Shown: positions 21,960 through 33,308 of the stretch, one piece after another | Numbering within the stretch: the stretch's first letter is position 1 | How the letters are laid out: every line of letters begins with the position of its first letter | Source: Symbiodinium kawagutii | Taxonomy: Eukaryota; Sar; Dinophyceae; Suessiales; Symbiodiniaceae | DNA: 64,000 bases | Assembly (NCBI GenBank): GCA_009767595.1 | Contig: VSDK01010247.1 | Coordinates: forward strand, 111,563-175,562 | Direction: 5' to 3' | Notes under the pieces: model-generated | Databases searched by the model: none | Told to the model about the DNA's origin: nothing | The model's input: only the letters and a program-made list of their open reading frames with translations | Translations under genes and position numbers: made by a program

Positions 21960-22311
21960 CCCAATTTCATCACCAGCATTGTGTGACCTGCCCAACGTTT
22001 GACGAGACATCATTTCTTTGTTGCTTTTACTTTAATGTAACAATATGTAACAATCACCATCCCACACACGTCCCATACAGACTGGTACCCTTCATTAGCT
22101 ATCTCTGGTGATAACCATGGCAACTACAAGATATTGTAGACAGAACTGTAGTCAAATCGCTGAGCTTAACCCACAGTTATCATAACTGGGGGGGGTACCA
22201 CTCCGTACTTCACCAGTAAAAATAAAAGCTCTGCCAACCAACATATGGGTCTCCCTTCACGCCCTGGCGAGTTCACCCATATTTTTTGGCCGGTTGGTTC
22301 TGACATATCTT

Positions 22312-22410
22312 CTGGTCGGTGGTTTCAACCCCTATGAAAATATTAGTCAACCATCCACTTGTTGATGAATACTAGGGAAAATAAAAAATGTTTGAAACCA
22401 CCAACCAGTC
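22312..22410. mobile_element. Family D copy
   Basis: TGGTCGGTGGTTTCAACCCC ... TGTTTGAAACCACCAACCAG. Confidence 0.75.
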
Positions 22411-22599
22411 TTGCACTGGATGGTTTTTTTCATCCCGCACTCGTACGATGGACCTCCTTGGTCAATGATGCCACTTTGTCCAGGGATGCCACCATGGTTC
22501 ACTTGACAACGGTCGTTTAAAAAGTGGTTGTTCACCTTGTGATGACCTCTGGCGGCAACCAACTGTGTAGCCTTGGGAGTTACCCCCTTCAATGCAAAG

Positions 22600-22674
22600 C
22601 TTAGCCGTCACCTGATCGACCAGCAACTGGTCATCAACATTCAGCAATGACCCCGAGGTTCGACTATCTGCCAT
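22600..22674 (-). CDS. Possible exon, no family recognised
   Basis: Minus frame reads ADSRTSGSLLNVDDQLLVDQ and ends at a donor ATCAG|GTGACGG. Composition is less GC-rich than other exons. Weak. Confidence 0.3.
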
Positions 22675-22944
22675 TCACCAAGATACATCCTAGGCTAAAC
22701 ACAAAGCATTGCCCACGAAACCTACAGTTCCTGTCAACCATGATCAATACTAACCATTACTGTAGATGGCTGAGCAGTACAAGGCGTGGTAACCCCCTCT
22801 TAAGTTAGGTTACCAGGGCACCATTGGCTACCACTCTGTAGCCTCACCCGCAAGGATTCCTGTAACGAAGGGTACCACTTATTGTAGATATAACCAGCTT
22901 GTTGAATGGCTTATACCCAGGGTAACCAGTGGTCCCAATGCCCA

Positions 22945-23088
22945 CCACTGCTGTGACCGGCGACTGCCTTCCGCCCTTGCGCAGAGGTCGGGGGTTTCGC
23001 TGCTGGCGGAAGTCTTCCGCTCCGGAGGATCGAAGCCGCCCTGTGGCACGAGGCCGACGCCAGAGGCACGACGATACGAATGCCATGC
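22945..23088 (-). CDS. Probable exon, no family recognised
   Basis: GC-rich island. The favoured minus frame reads ASGVGLVPQGGFDPPERKTS then ASSETPDLCARAE. All six frames are nearly open over this island; strand is chosen from the window's polarity. Boundaries approximate. Confidence 0.5.
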
Positions 23089-23277
23089 TCAACCCCTAGC
23101 TGCCCCATCCCAAGGCCAATCACCAGCATCCTGAGCCATGCTTGGTCATGTGGCGAGCTGGGTCAAGCAGTTACCCAACCAACAACTTCATGGTGAACTA
23201 GCTGGTTAATGGTTAATAATAGGTGATGATAACCAACAACTGTAGGGGATATATACCAACTATATGGCTAGAGGTCA

Positions 23278-23385
23278 ATTTTCAAAAAGGAACTAATGGG
23301 GGATAATAACCAGTAACAATAGGGAAAACAATGGTTAATGATGGGGAACCAGGGGTACGGGGTTTTGACCCACAGCCATGTGTTA
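23278..23385. mobile_element. Family B copy, reverse orientation
   Basis: AACTAATGGGGGATAATAACC then GGGAAAACAATGGTTAATG and GGTTTTGACCCACAGCCATG. Confidence 0.68.
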
Positions 23386-23890
23386 GCGATGATTGGTTGT
23401 CCTGGACGAATTACCATTATGCTGGGTCAGCCGTGACTGATAAGGCTTCATTCATTGTGCTGAATATGATCAATGACAACCGTCATTCGTATTGGTACCA
23501 TGGATGATCTTGGCCGACTACCATGGTGAATGCTTGCATGGTAAATGATTGCTGATGAATACAGTTTCTTTACCACATCGTGATCATAGAGTCCGGCGAT
23601 CAATAAACATTTAGGGTTCTCTCGTTCGATGGACGATCCCTCTAAATGTAATGCCAATCTATTTCGGTGTATTTAAGTGTCACGATAAGACATGAATGGA
23701 CTATTCATCATCCTTGCCCATAAACGCTTCATGCTTGAGCGCTGAATATCCCCGACAAATGACTATTGTTTGGCTTATGGTTGAAACATTGATTCTAAGA
23801 TGTTTTAAGTAATTATGTAATATGATATTAGCATGGTAATGGTCGTTGATGACACACTTATGTCATGTTGGTCCCTACAAGCAAAAAGGC

Positions 23891-24001
23891 CATGGGTCAA
23901 AACCCTGTACCGCTGCTTCCCCCGTCTTTATCCATTGTTTTCCATATTGTTGTTGATGGTTATCGGCCATTAGTTGGTTGATAAATATTGACTCATAGCC
24001 T
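23891..24001. mobile_element. Family B copy
   Basis: GGCCATGGGTCAAAACCCTG ... GATAAATATTGACTCATAGCC. Confidence 0.75.
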
Positions 24002-24084
24002 TATAGTTGGTGTATCCCCTATTATTGTTGGTTATCATCCCCTATCAGTAATTAACCACTAACCGTAGACAAACATAGACCATA

Positions 24085-24188
24085 TGGCCATGGGTCAAAA
24101 CCCTGTACTCCTGCGTCCCCCATCATTATCCATTGTTTTCCCTATTTTTGTTGGATATTATCCCCCAGTAGTTGGTTGATTACTATGA
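24085..24188. mobile_element. Family B copy, right end decayed
   Basis: TGGCCATGGGTCAAAACCCTG then CCATTGTTTTCCCTATTTTTG. Confidence 0.65.
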
Positions 24189-24222
24189 TTAACCACCATT
24201 AACCACGGAATATTGATTCAAC

Positions 24223-24261
24223 CGTCGCAGTCCACGCCTTAGCATCGTCATCGAGTACCAC
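24223..24261 (-). CDS. Probable small exon, no family recognised
   Basis: CCAAG|GTG reads VVLDDDAKAWTAT with donor ACG|GTTGAA. Left flank AACCACCATTAACCAC, right flank TTTGATAATGGTTGGTGG. First exon found downstream of the intronless gene. Confidence 0.55.
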
Positions 24262-24269
24262 CTTGGTGG

Positions 24270-25950
24270 TAAATGGCCATGGTTTGATAATGGTTGGTGG
24301 TTTGATAATGGCATCAATGATGGTTGATTCGTGGTGATGATTGGGTGGAGGTTGATGATGTTTGGCTCGTGGTTAATTGTGGTCAGCTGATGGTGAATGA
24401 TATTTGATTGGTGGTTTATGATGATCTAATGATGGCTTAATGATGGTGTCAGTGTTTAATGATGTTTCGCAAGAGGGAGCAACGGTTTAATGATGGCTGA
24501 TGGTGTCTTTTATGCTGCAAAATGGGTCATGATAATTTTAGTGGTGGTTAATGATGGTTATTGAAGGTTCAATGATGGCCACTGATGGTCATGAGTCATG
24601 ATGGTTCATGGTGGCAAATAATGTCTGCTTGATAACTATTGAGGGTGCGGTCCATGATGCTTCGTTAGCGTCAATGGTTTCGATGCTTAATGACAGTTCA
24701 TGGTTTGTTAACAAAATGATCAATGACTAATCATCAACCGTGATTGACCATCGAAAATTATGCTTATAAGCAATTCGCTGTGCTTGCATGGTCATGCTTG
24801 GTCTGTGGTGGTAAATGTGACAGTTCATGACTGTTCATTAAGTCTAGTTGATGGCTGATCAAGGCTGGTTCGGCTAATCAATCAGAACCAGTGCTGATTC
24901 TCAATGACTCAATGATGACTGATGATGGTTAGTGATCGATGGCTAAATATAGCCAATCGCCGCTGATAATGGTTGATGATGGTTTTTAAAGTCTGAATCA
25001 TGGTATCATGATGGCTTCTTGAAAGTCAACGGTAGAGAATGGTGGTTCACGATGGTCTGACGATGGTTTATTGATGGTCGATACTGATTTTGTTGTCATT
25101 TTACGATGCTTGCCGATGTTGCTAAGGATTTCAGCGACAGCTGATGATGGATTCATGATGAGCTGTTATGGATGATGTCCACGGGTTCTTCTGTTGCTAT
25201 CGGTTCACAAAACATTCCTGAGAGCTTTTGCGGTGTTAACACGTACATATATACAGTATATGTTTTCTGTGTGATATAAATGTATATGTATATAGTAAGT
25301 ATGTAAACATAGAAACATCTGGCATCCTAATATGCCTGCAGACGTGTGCAGTGCAGATTCCATGAATCTATTAGCACATAGAAACCACGTACAATGCCCA
25401 AACAGCTGATATCTACTCAACTGAACACTCATCATATGGGGGGGTTCTCAAAATAGGGGTACCCCAAAATGGTTGGTTTATTACTATAAATGACTACTAA
25501 TGGATGATTGGGGGGACCAAAAAAAAAAGCGGGTTTATTACCAATAATGGTTAAAAATGGATGATTTGGGGGTACCCCTATTTTGGGAAACCACCATATA
25601 CCAATGCATACACCACTTATTCACGGTTCCGCGCGGCACATGTAGCGAAGGCTTCACAAATCTTGGGTTGCAAAAACGGCATATGGCATCCCTGTGACAA
25701 CGAATAGTCGCACTTCAACTATCCCAAGTTACTATTTTAGGATTTCGGCACACCATGAAACCAAGCATTTTCAGGGTGCAAATTGCTGCATCATGCAAAG
25801 GACCAGGTTCTTAGAACCGGCAAATGCATTCAGGGCAGCCTACCTATGACGGATGAAACATGGAAAATATTGAAACTCGTGAGACGTTTTGCCAGCTGGA
25901 GCCAGCTGCCATGCAGGAGCTATTGCTACCGTTGCTCATTGATTGGTGCC
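24270..25950. other. TGATGGT-rich stretch and 3' flank of FLSHTW gene
   Basis: 24270-25200 is a dense run of TTGATGATGG / TTAATGATGG words, as expected for an intron 3' end on the minus strand. 25200-25430 is ATATGTATA-rich, then the double family A element. 25620-25950 is presumably the 3' non-coding part of the FLSHTW gene. No exon seen. Confidence 0.55.
25436..25602. mobile_element. Two family A copies, nested or joined
   Basis: Left end GGGGGGTTCTCAAAATAGG; the middle repeats GGTTTATTACTATAAATG / GGGTTTATTACCAATAATGG and GGATGATTGGGGG / GGATGATTTGGGGG, then a right end TTTTGGGAAACCACCATAT. Lies in the gap 3' of the FLSHTW gene. Confidence 0.75.
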
Positions 25951-25956
25951 GTCCGT

Positions 25957-27576
25957 CTATGGTCGGCAGCAGCGTCGTCGACAGCGTGGGAAAAGGTTCA
26001 AAATGAAACATGGAAGCAGCAGGGAAAAGGCTGCAAAGCAAACAAGGCTAACAATTTCGTCAGACCGAAAAACTTGTATCCACCAAGCAAACCCAATTAG
26101 GTCGAACAAAAATATGACACCAGACACGGCCAGGGTCTTGCACCAGTCAAGTAGTGAGTTCTGTGCATATTGAGCACTGCGGTCACTCAGGTAGAAAATG
26201 GCATTGAAGCAAAACCAGAACAACGGAATGGAAAGTGCTAAGATAAAAGCACGAAGAAGAATCGGACTCTCAAAGCCAGCTTTCTGCATGCTCAGGCAGA
26301 AATCCAAAACCATGGCAACTGGACTCGAAAGTATGATGGCTGCATATGTACAAGGAAGGTGAGGCGACGGAAGCAAGCCAAGAAGTTCCTCGCGAAGATC
26401 AGTTTGAACAAAGGCATTGAAACTATCTCTGCTGCCATACCACCCTTCGATTGCGCTGAGAATAAAATCTCTGTCAAAGTCAGATGTGCAAATGAGCTTG
26501 TCAACGTTGAAAGTCTCCAAATCCAAAATCAAACGCCTCTTTTCCCGATAATTGAAGCGCATAGTGTGCACAGAAAAAATCAATAATGGCAAGGCAAGCA
26601 TGATAAATCCCACTGTGGTGTATCTCGCTCGAACATGTGTTTCGGTGTTTGCAATCACGACGGTATAGGAAATTACAAAGCAGAACATGACAAAGGCACA
26701 CACCAATGACGATCGCTCAATGAATAATGGCGAAAGCCTCAGCTTTCCTTGAGGTTTCACTTTGCGAAATCCCACCAGCTCAAAAACACACCACAAAGAC
26801 GACAAATATTCTGATGTGTACAAGATGCGAAGTTCCTTTGTAACAGCCAGGCATCCACCGATACCATAAATACCACGCTCAAACATCTCAAGTTGTCCTT
26901 GGTGAATGCATGCCGCATCAAAGAAGCATACATGTGTTCTGAATGGCAAGTAAGGAGAGAGGCATATACCGAGCAGCAAGGCGAGCTCTGAAAAAATGAC
27001 AGTCCATAAATTGAAGGGAGTCAACCTTGCTTGGCCACCAACAAACATGATGCTCTTCCATGGGTCACTGACAATGTCCAATCCTCTCAAACACAGCATG
27101 ACAGCAAGTCCAATCGACCAACCCAACAATCCATGGAGCCAACCACTTTGCATCATCAAGGCAATGACTTTCCAAATGCCCCTGGTTCGCCACGTGTGCG
27201 ACAAGAATGTATCAAAGCTTGACACTTTTCTCGAAAGCTTCCAAACTTTGGCTGCCTGATTCTTCCGTCGGATTTCCTGCGGAGATGTCCACAGCTCCAG
27301 GTGTCGAAGTGCTTGATGCAATGAGATGCCTCGCGTGAACTCTTCATCAGTCACCATGTGTTGCATGCGGGTCATCTTGTTGTAGCGAATGCTGTTTCGA
27401 GCTGGCTGCACCATGATGCTGCCAGGGCTTGCAACGCTGTGGTCCTCCGCAACTGGAGCCAGCTGTTCAGAGAATGAAGGCTCCACTTCAGCGTGAATGA
27501 CCTCAGGGGCCGGCGCCATCTTGCCACCTTCACAGCATTGTGCTCTACCGCATAGCGCGTTTAACGCAGGAAACAT
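25957..27576 (-). CDS. TIR-like FLSHTW multi-pass membrane protein, intronless
   Basis: A 539-residue single-exon protein. Residues 1-118 are soluble. FDTFLSHTW (121-129) resembles the first strand of TIR domains, FFDAACIHQ (218-226) the second, and ILYTSEYLSSLWCVFEL (251-267) the pattern '.L.S..Y..SxWCxxEL' shared by SH-x-W proteins of protists. Hydrophobic segments lie near 145-163, 185-208, 290-309 and 320-340, and about four more follow in the C-terminal third, so the TIR-like parts are interrupted by and anchored in membrane. The start is the first Met after an in-frame TAA 66 nt upstream; CCTTGCAG|G at 27624 would be a suitable trans-splice or splice acceptor giving a 47-nt leader. Biochemical role unknown; possibly signalling or NADase-like, which I cannot support from residues seen. 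It differs sharply from its micro-exon neighbours in having no intron. Confidence 0.85.
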   Translation of the reverse strand: MFPALNALCGRAQCCEGGKMAPAPEVIHAEVEPSFSEQLAPVAEDHSVASPGSIMVQPARNSIRYNKMTRMQHMVTDEEFTRGISLHQALRHLELWTSPQEIRRKNQAAKVWKLSRKVSSFDTFLSHTWRTRGIWKVIALMMQSGWLHGLLGWSIGLAVMLCLRGLDIVSDPWKSIMFVGGQARLTPFNLWTVIFSELALLLGICLSPYLPFRTHVCFFDAACIHQGQLEMFERGIYGIGGCLAVTKELRILYTSEYLSSLWCVFELVGFRKVKPQGKLRLSPLFIERSSLVCAFVMFCFVISYTVVIANTETHVRARYTTVGFIMLALPLLIFSVHTMRFNYREKRRLILDLETFNVDKLICTSDFDRDFILSAIEGWYGSRDSFNAFVQTDLREELLGLLPSPHLPCTYAAIILSSPVAMVLDFCLSMQKAGFESPILLRAFILALSIPLFWFCFNAIFYLSDRSAQYAQNSLLDWCKTLAVSGVIFLFDLIGFAWWIQVFRSDEIVSLVCFAAFSLLLPCFILNLFPRCRRRCCRP

Positions 27577-27616
27577 GGCGATCGACGGGTGGCTAGCAGT
27601 GCACTTTTGAAGCTGG

Positions 27617-27631
27617 TCCAGTCCTGCAAGG
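27617..27631 (-). promoter_or_regulatory. Possible splice/trans-splice acceptor of FLSHTW gene
   Basis: The minus strand reads CCTTGCAG|GAC just 47 nt before the ATG. Dinoflagellate mRNAs receive a spliced leader at an AG; no relict leader copy is seen in the DNA here. Inference only. Confidence 0.3.
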
Positions 27632-27696
27632 ATTTAACCAGGTCTGGAGAAGTTCTGTTCGCAGTCTCGGTAGTCACAAGGTTTTATTGATAGCCA

Positions 27697-27762
27697 TATG
27701 GGTGTTTCTCAAGTCACTTTGGGGACCCCCTGGGGACCCCCAGTTATCATCCAGCTTATTGA
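27697..27762. mobile_element. Family A, left half
   Basis: CATATGGGTGTTTCTCAAG then TTTGGGGACCCCC repeated once. Begins about 120 bp upstream of the FLSHTW start codon. Confidence 0.5.
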
Positions 27763-28140
27763 CCATGTGTACTAATAAACCAAACATTATAGTTGGTATA
27801 TCCCATTGTTATACTTGTTAATTGATGACAACCAGTTATAACGATGAACCACTATAGACCATGGTAATCCTATGCTTCCATGGCTTGAACCAACATCTCA
27901 CACAGCACTATACACCACTAATCATGAAAAACCATAGTATAACTGTTATAAACCACCCTTAGCCATAGGTTGAGCGTCATTTACAACCCATCATTCAACC
28001 ACAATGAACATCTACCCATGATTTAGCCATCAGTATAACCATCATTTGACCATCATTCACCATCATTATCACCATCATTCAACCACCATTGCCCCCACCT
28101 CCCCAGTGGAACCACGCCGTGTGAACCACCACGATTTCAC

Positions 28141-28176
28141 CTCGCCGAGGCACTGGGACGTCCACGTCCGCCAGCT
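28141..28176 (-). CDS. Probable small exon, no family recognised
   Basis: CTCCAG|AG then LADVDVPVPRR and donor GAG|GTGAAA. Left flank is CACCATCATTCAACCACC. The open frame reads further upstream (SAATVVARACSGPAPE) but no AG acceptor exists there. Confidence 0.5.
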
Positions 28177-28309
28177 CTGGAGCTGGCCCGCTACACGCCC
28201 TGGCGACCACGGTTGCCGCAGATCCGCGGTGGATGGATGGGCCATGGATCAACCCATGTGCCTCGAGTCAGGTTGGGAATTCCCAAGTTAGTCATGGATC
28301 ACCATGGAT

Positions 28310-28365
28310 CTAGCTATTGATCTAGCTATTGATCTAGCTATTGATCTAGCTATTGATCTAGCTAT
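28310..28365. repeat. 12-bp tandem repeat GATCTAGCTATT
   Basis: Four to five perfect copies. Produces the IARSIARS minus-strand ORF. Confidence 0.95.
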
Positions 28366-28873
28366 CCCCAAGTTATCATCCTGCTTAAGCATTGATAGCA
28401 ATAAACCAAGCATCCCTCTTCGCTTCTCCGTTTGAGAAACACACCATATGAAGGCCATTCGTTGATAGCCGTCTGGAAATGGATCTACTAGTCCCAGGAA
28501 TGAAAATCTAGCTATAAAGCTTGGTGCCGAAACAGCCAGCTTTCCGACGGAATGGTTTCCCATGAACTGAGACAGTGAAATTAAGTGCGGCTAGTGTGAG
28601 AATTATTCACCGTTTCAAATCACAATGAAGCATATTAACTAACTATGACTGCTGATCAGCCCTGGCTGAGCATGATTGATCCCTTACTACCGCAGTGAAC
28701 CACAACTAGTTGCACAGCGTTACGCGTTCGGCGCGTCGCTAGTGCTACCATGGGCCACTAAGTGTGGCACCGTGGACACTGGCAGTTGAACGGCTATTGA
28801 CTGTTGATGAAGAAGTGGTTCACCGTCGCTTCCACCCCATTGGCGGAATGGGGATGATGGTTAACCCGAAGTA

Positions 28874-28993
28874 TATGGCTATGGGTCAATACTAACCAAC
28901 AATAATGGCTTATAGTGACCAACCAAATCATAGGGAAAACAATGGTTAATGATAGGGGAAGCAGGGGTACGGGGTTTTGACCCATAGCCATAT
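28874..28993. mobile_element. Family B copy, reverse orientation
   Basis: TATATGGCTATGGGTCAATAC ... GGTTTTGACCCATAGCCATAT. Both ends intact; TA present at both outer borders. Confidence 0.8.
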
Positions 28994-29660
28994 TGGATGG
29001 CGTTAACCCTGAGTGCTATTCACTGTTCTATGTTCGTACTTCCTTATGATCACTTATCTCGTGTGAACAGGTGTTTAGCATTACCGATAACAATGGTTAT
29101 TGACCAATCACCACAATGATCAAAATTATGCTAAAAACCTGATTGACCATTATTGACTCTTACACTATTAACCACTGGAACTTGCTATTATAAACCATCC
29201 GACGAGCGTCTTGAATCACCACTATCAACCGTAAGTTGCAACAAAAGTTGCATTTGTTCAACTCATGCTGTCTAATTAGAAAACACATGGGTATGTGCCC
29301 AATTAAGGTAACCAATACCCCACCAAAAAATGCTAATTTCATCGTGCTGTTTATCACGACTATCCACTATCCATTATCCAACTTGCTATGATAAACCATC
29401 CGTTTTAATTAGAAAACAGCTGATTTGTCTTGATAATGAAGGTTACCACCGCAATAGTTCTGACAAATTACTGCTGGTGGTGCCCCAAGTCGCGGAGAAA
29501 ATGCCGCGTATCAGGTCCTATCTTGGGCGATGGTTAAATGCTTAGCCAGGGCTGATCAATACCCACGGTGCTTGAAATGCTGAATAGTGCTCAAGTGCAC
29601 TTACTAATGCTTAATAGTCAATAGTGCTTAATCAATACTCCTCCACAGTGCTTAACTACT

Positions 29661-29762
29661 ACTGGTTGGAGGTTTCAACCCCTATGAAAAATGTTAGTCA
29701 ACCAACCAATTGTTAATAGCTGCAAGGTCAAATAATCAAAATGTGAATGGAACCGCCAACTA
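29661..29762. mobile_element. Family D copy
   Basis: CTGGTTGGAGGTTTCAACCCC ... TGAATGGAACCGCCAACTAG. The sequence after it (TAGCTGTTTAACCATTACTG) also follows the copy at 15162. Confidence 0.7.
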
Positions 29763-30069
29763 GTAGCTGTTTAACCATTACTGTTGGTTGTTATCCCCTA
29801 TTATTAACCACTACGAACTCCAAAATCAAACCATGGTTATATGGTTATACCATCCCAGTCACAAACCCAGCAGTTCAATGCTTTATTGAGTCTTTGGCTG
29901 GTAAACAATGCTCAACGAAACTCTCAAGGGTGAACAGCCACAGGTCACTGGGTTGGTTGATGGGATACGTTGGGGTTGGACCATTGGAATCTTGGGACAT
30001 GAAACGTCACCGTGGCATGGAACACGCCAGACCTTGAGTCTACTGCTCACCACTAGCATTACTTTGGCA

Positions 30070-30300
30070 ATCAACCATCAACTAACCATCAACCATCAAT
30101 GAACCATCAACCATCAACTAACCATCAACCATCAACTAACCATCGATCATCAATGAACCATCAACCATCAATGAACCATCAACCATCAATGAACCATCAA
30201 CCAGCAATGAACCATCAACCAGCAATGAACCATCAACCATCAATGAACCATCAACCATCAATGAACCATCAACCATCAATGAACCATAAACTAACCATCA
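30070..30300. repeat. 18-bp minisatellite of ACCATCA words
   Basis: About twelve copies of ACCATCAACCATCAATGA with variants CAGCA. Multiple of three, so the plus strand reads an NHQPSM-repeat ORF that I do not regard as a gene. It lies at the 5' end of the intron following the exon at 30376. Confidence 0.93.
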
Positions 30301-30375
30301 ACCACTTGATGAAGCATCTCACCACTCATCATCAATGGTTCATCAATGCTTGCGCACCCTTTCTTCCCGGCACAC

Positions 30376-30432
30376 CTGGGGGATTCTTCTCCCTCTAAGG
30401 CAGTGCCTGTCGCGGATGTTTCAACGCTACGG
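30376..30432 (-). CDS. Probable exon, no family recognised
   Basis: AACAG|CCG to CCCAG|GTGTGC, reading RSVETSATGTALEGEESP. Both splice sites are good. The 18-bp ACCATCA-type minisatellite lies immediately to its left, i.e. at the start of the following intron. Confidence 0.5.
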
Positions 30433-30734
30433 CTGTTTGGGGGAAGGGGGAGTTGAACTGCGTAAGCACTAAGTGTTAAAAGCAATTACTGGTAAAGTGT
30501 TGCCCAAGAAACGAAAAACTTGCTAAATATCAATATTTGCTGATGGTTCAAAACGTAGCTCATGAATGATTTGCAATGATTAATGATGGCTAGTTCATAT
30601 TTGGTGCATGGTTAGGAATGGATATTCCGTGCTTAATTCAATGTTCATAGATGGTTCATTGATGTGGATGATAACGGTTGAAAATGTGTTGAATCATTGC
30701 GGGTAATGAACGATGGTCAATGATCGAAATGGGA

Positions 30735-30958
30735 TTGACAATCAAGGAACACCAACAATCTGATGCTTGGGCTAGGAGAAATCAACAATCAGAAGCATGC
30801 AAGCAAAATAACCAACACTAACAAAATCAGGTTGCCAATGATGGCCTTGACAATCAAGGAACACCAACAATCTGATGCTTGGGCTAGGAGAAATCAACAA
30901 TCAGAAGCATGCAAGCAAAATAACCAACACAAACAAAATGAGGTTGCCAATGATGGCC
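30735..30958. repeat. Two tandem copies of a 112-bp unit
   Basis: Units 30735-30846 and 30847-30958 (starting TTGACAATCAAGGAACACC) differ at only a few positions, so the duplication is recent. Confidence 0.95.
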
Positions 30959-31672
30959 ATTTTAGTGGTAAGGATCCTTACAACCACTATAACTACCATA
31001 TGTTCACAATAATCACTAACATACAGTGCCTGGCAACTATAGTGGTTCATGATGGTCAGTACCGAAGGGTGGTTACAATCAAAGACCATGACGAACCAGC
31101 AACAGAATCTATATATAATCCTCAATAACAGTCCAAACGCAACAACTGCAATGCGTTGCATAGTAGTAATATAGACTTCTGATTGCGCTAGCAGCTTCCA
31201 CCACCAGTCATTCATGTTGCCCCTAACACGCATGTTCACTGACAAGAGTACCATGGTCGTAGTTGTCCTCAACAGATCCAGACTGCAAAGCAACCGTCTA
31301 AGCATCCTGAACCAACATTCAATCATCATGTCTAAATACGCATCATTCGCATCATCGACGTCATCAACATCATCAACATCATCAACGATCATTATTTTTC
31401 GTGCACTACTAGTCTCGATGATTTGTGGTGAAGAAAATCATGGCAATGAACTTAATCAAGCATATAGCTATTAAATGATCATCACTAGTCAGCTTCTTAA
31501 CTTAAGCATTCGCTAAGACCAATAATCTGGTGTGAAGTTTCGACTATAGCAATATGTTCACCAAGCTGACTTGTCATCAGAAGGATGGGCATAAGAACCA
31601 CCTGTTTCAGACCATGCCTCAAGTCACGCCACTGCCATTGTTCTAACCATCAGTCAACCGCCCCCACGCCAC

Positions 31673-31720
31673 GTGAGTTTCGCCGCAACACACTACTTGC
31701 TTCGCCCTTGTACCCATCCC
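31673..31720 (-). CDS. Probable exon, no family recognised
   Basis: TCAAG|GG then DGYKGEASSVLRRNS and donor CAC|GTGGCG. Left flank AACCATCAGTCAACC. 48 nt. Confidence 0.5.
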
Positions 31721-31795
31721 CTTGACTCGATAATGTCAACAATTCCTAGCCACCATTGTTGGTCCTATAAACAATTGATTATCGACGTGGGCTCG

Positions 31796-31898
31796 GTGTT
31801 TCTCACATCTAGGGGCGCCCCACAAAATGCTTGGTCAATTACTTTCAGATGAATGTTGGATCATTTGGGGGTACCCCATTTCAAGAAACCACCATATG
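31796..31898. mobile_element. Family A copy
   Basis: GGTGTTTCTCACATCTAGGGGC ... GGGGGTACCCCATTTCAAGAAACCACCATATG. Confidence 0.75.
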
Positions 31899-32426
31899 AA
31901 CCATTACTGGCCATTGTCCAGACATAACTAGTTGGCAGTCATGAATTGTTTGTCGTGTCGTTGGTTGAACCGTTACGAATCATTAGCAGCTATGAAGGCT
32001 TTACAATCAATAGATCTAATGTTAGACATTATTCACAAATTCATATCCGTCATTAACCATCAAGAAATCATAAACCATGATCAGCCAGTACTACAGTAAG
32101 CACATGAACCATTACTAATCATCGAATAAACACTCCCAAACCATCAATCAACCATCAAGTAAACATAAAATAACCTCGATCAGCCGCAATATGACCATCA
32201 GTTAATCTCAATCGACCATGATTAAACCATCATTAAACCACCATTAACCATATCATTAACCATTATCAAACATCCTAGCCATAGCAGGCATAGTTTAACC
32301 AGCATTAAACACTATATAGTGTTCGACCCTCATATAAACCATATTAACCATATAAACACTATAGTAAACCATCATTAAACCACCATTAACCACATCATTA
32401 ACCCTCACCGTTCGCCATCACATCAC

Positions 32427-32514
32427 CATGGCGTAGCTTTGCCCAGCGGCTGTGCCCCGCCGCTGCCTCTGAGGGGTGAAACGGCCTCGCTGGCCTCAGC
32501 AGGCCTCAGAGTGG
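32427..32514 (-). CDS. Probable exon, no family recognised
   Basis: GGCTG-side acceptor CCAG|CC and donor CATG|GTGATG enclose a frame reading LRPAEASEAVSPLRGSGGAQ then PLGKATPW. Left flank TTAACCACATCATTAACC (32030-32410), right flank GGTAAGTTGGTAAGTG (32540-32960). Confidence 0.6.
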
Positions 32515-33308
32515 CTGGATGATCCATGGCTGGGAAGTGGTAGCCGTGGTAAGTTGGTAAGTGCTGAACGTTACCATGAGTTATAGCGTTTTTTAACTGA
32601 CCAGGATACCTACTCATGGTTAGTAACTAACCTCGGAAATTCGAATGGCAAGACATAGTGAGTGGTTAGTTGGGAAGTGGTAAGCTGTGATCAATGGCTT
32701 GTGGTGAGTGACTAATATAGTAATGAGATTAGTGACTGGGTACCCAGGCTTGTAAGCAATGATTGGTAGCCATGGGGATTGTAGGCAAGGGTTATAGGCA
32801 ATGCTGAACGTAACCATGGTTAGTAACTTAGATCATTATCGAAGTAAAAGTGAGGAACTGGTAAACGTAGCCATGGTTAGTTCGGGGTTGGTTCAGCTAC
32901 CTTATAAGGTTACAATGGGTATTAAGTAGGAAGTGGTGAACGTAGCCATGGTTATAAGCAATGCTTGGTAGCCACGGGAATTGTCACTTGGATGATCATC
33001 TAAGTGGTTCGTAACCAAGGCACTGCAACTACCATAAATGGGTCATACCATTGATAAATAATAGGCTGTAACCATGGTTACTAACCACTTACGCAATGTG
33101 AGGATCATCCAAGTATCCAGCGTTGGGCATTAGCCCCTATAATGACCTGTTATTGTTGGGTACAGTGGCCAGGATGAGCAGCCAAGCATACATCATGCTT
33201 GTGAAAGTACCGCATGACACAACGGAGTTGCTCGCCATTGGAATCCACGAGCACGGGATGACCACGGATGATCATGAACTCCACTCGTCTGTGTACAAGG
33301 ACTAGGTT

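Larger units (their letters stand above)
28560..30060. other. Intron or intergenic, no secure exon
   Basis: Contains B (28874) and D (29661) copies and two copies of AACTTGCTATNATAAACCATCCG (29180, 29378). A weak minus frame at 29480-29525 (PDTRHFLRDLG) is the only coding hint. Confidence 0.5.

Noticed and set aside
30099..30398. Plus-strand NHQPSM-repeat ORF
   Set aside because: Product of an 18-bp minisatellite whose period is a multiple of three; it lies in an intron-like position.
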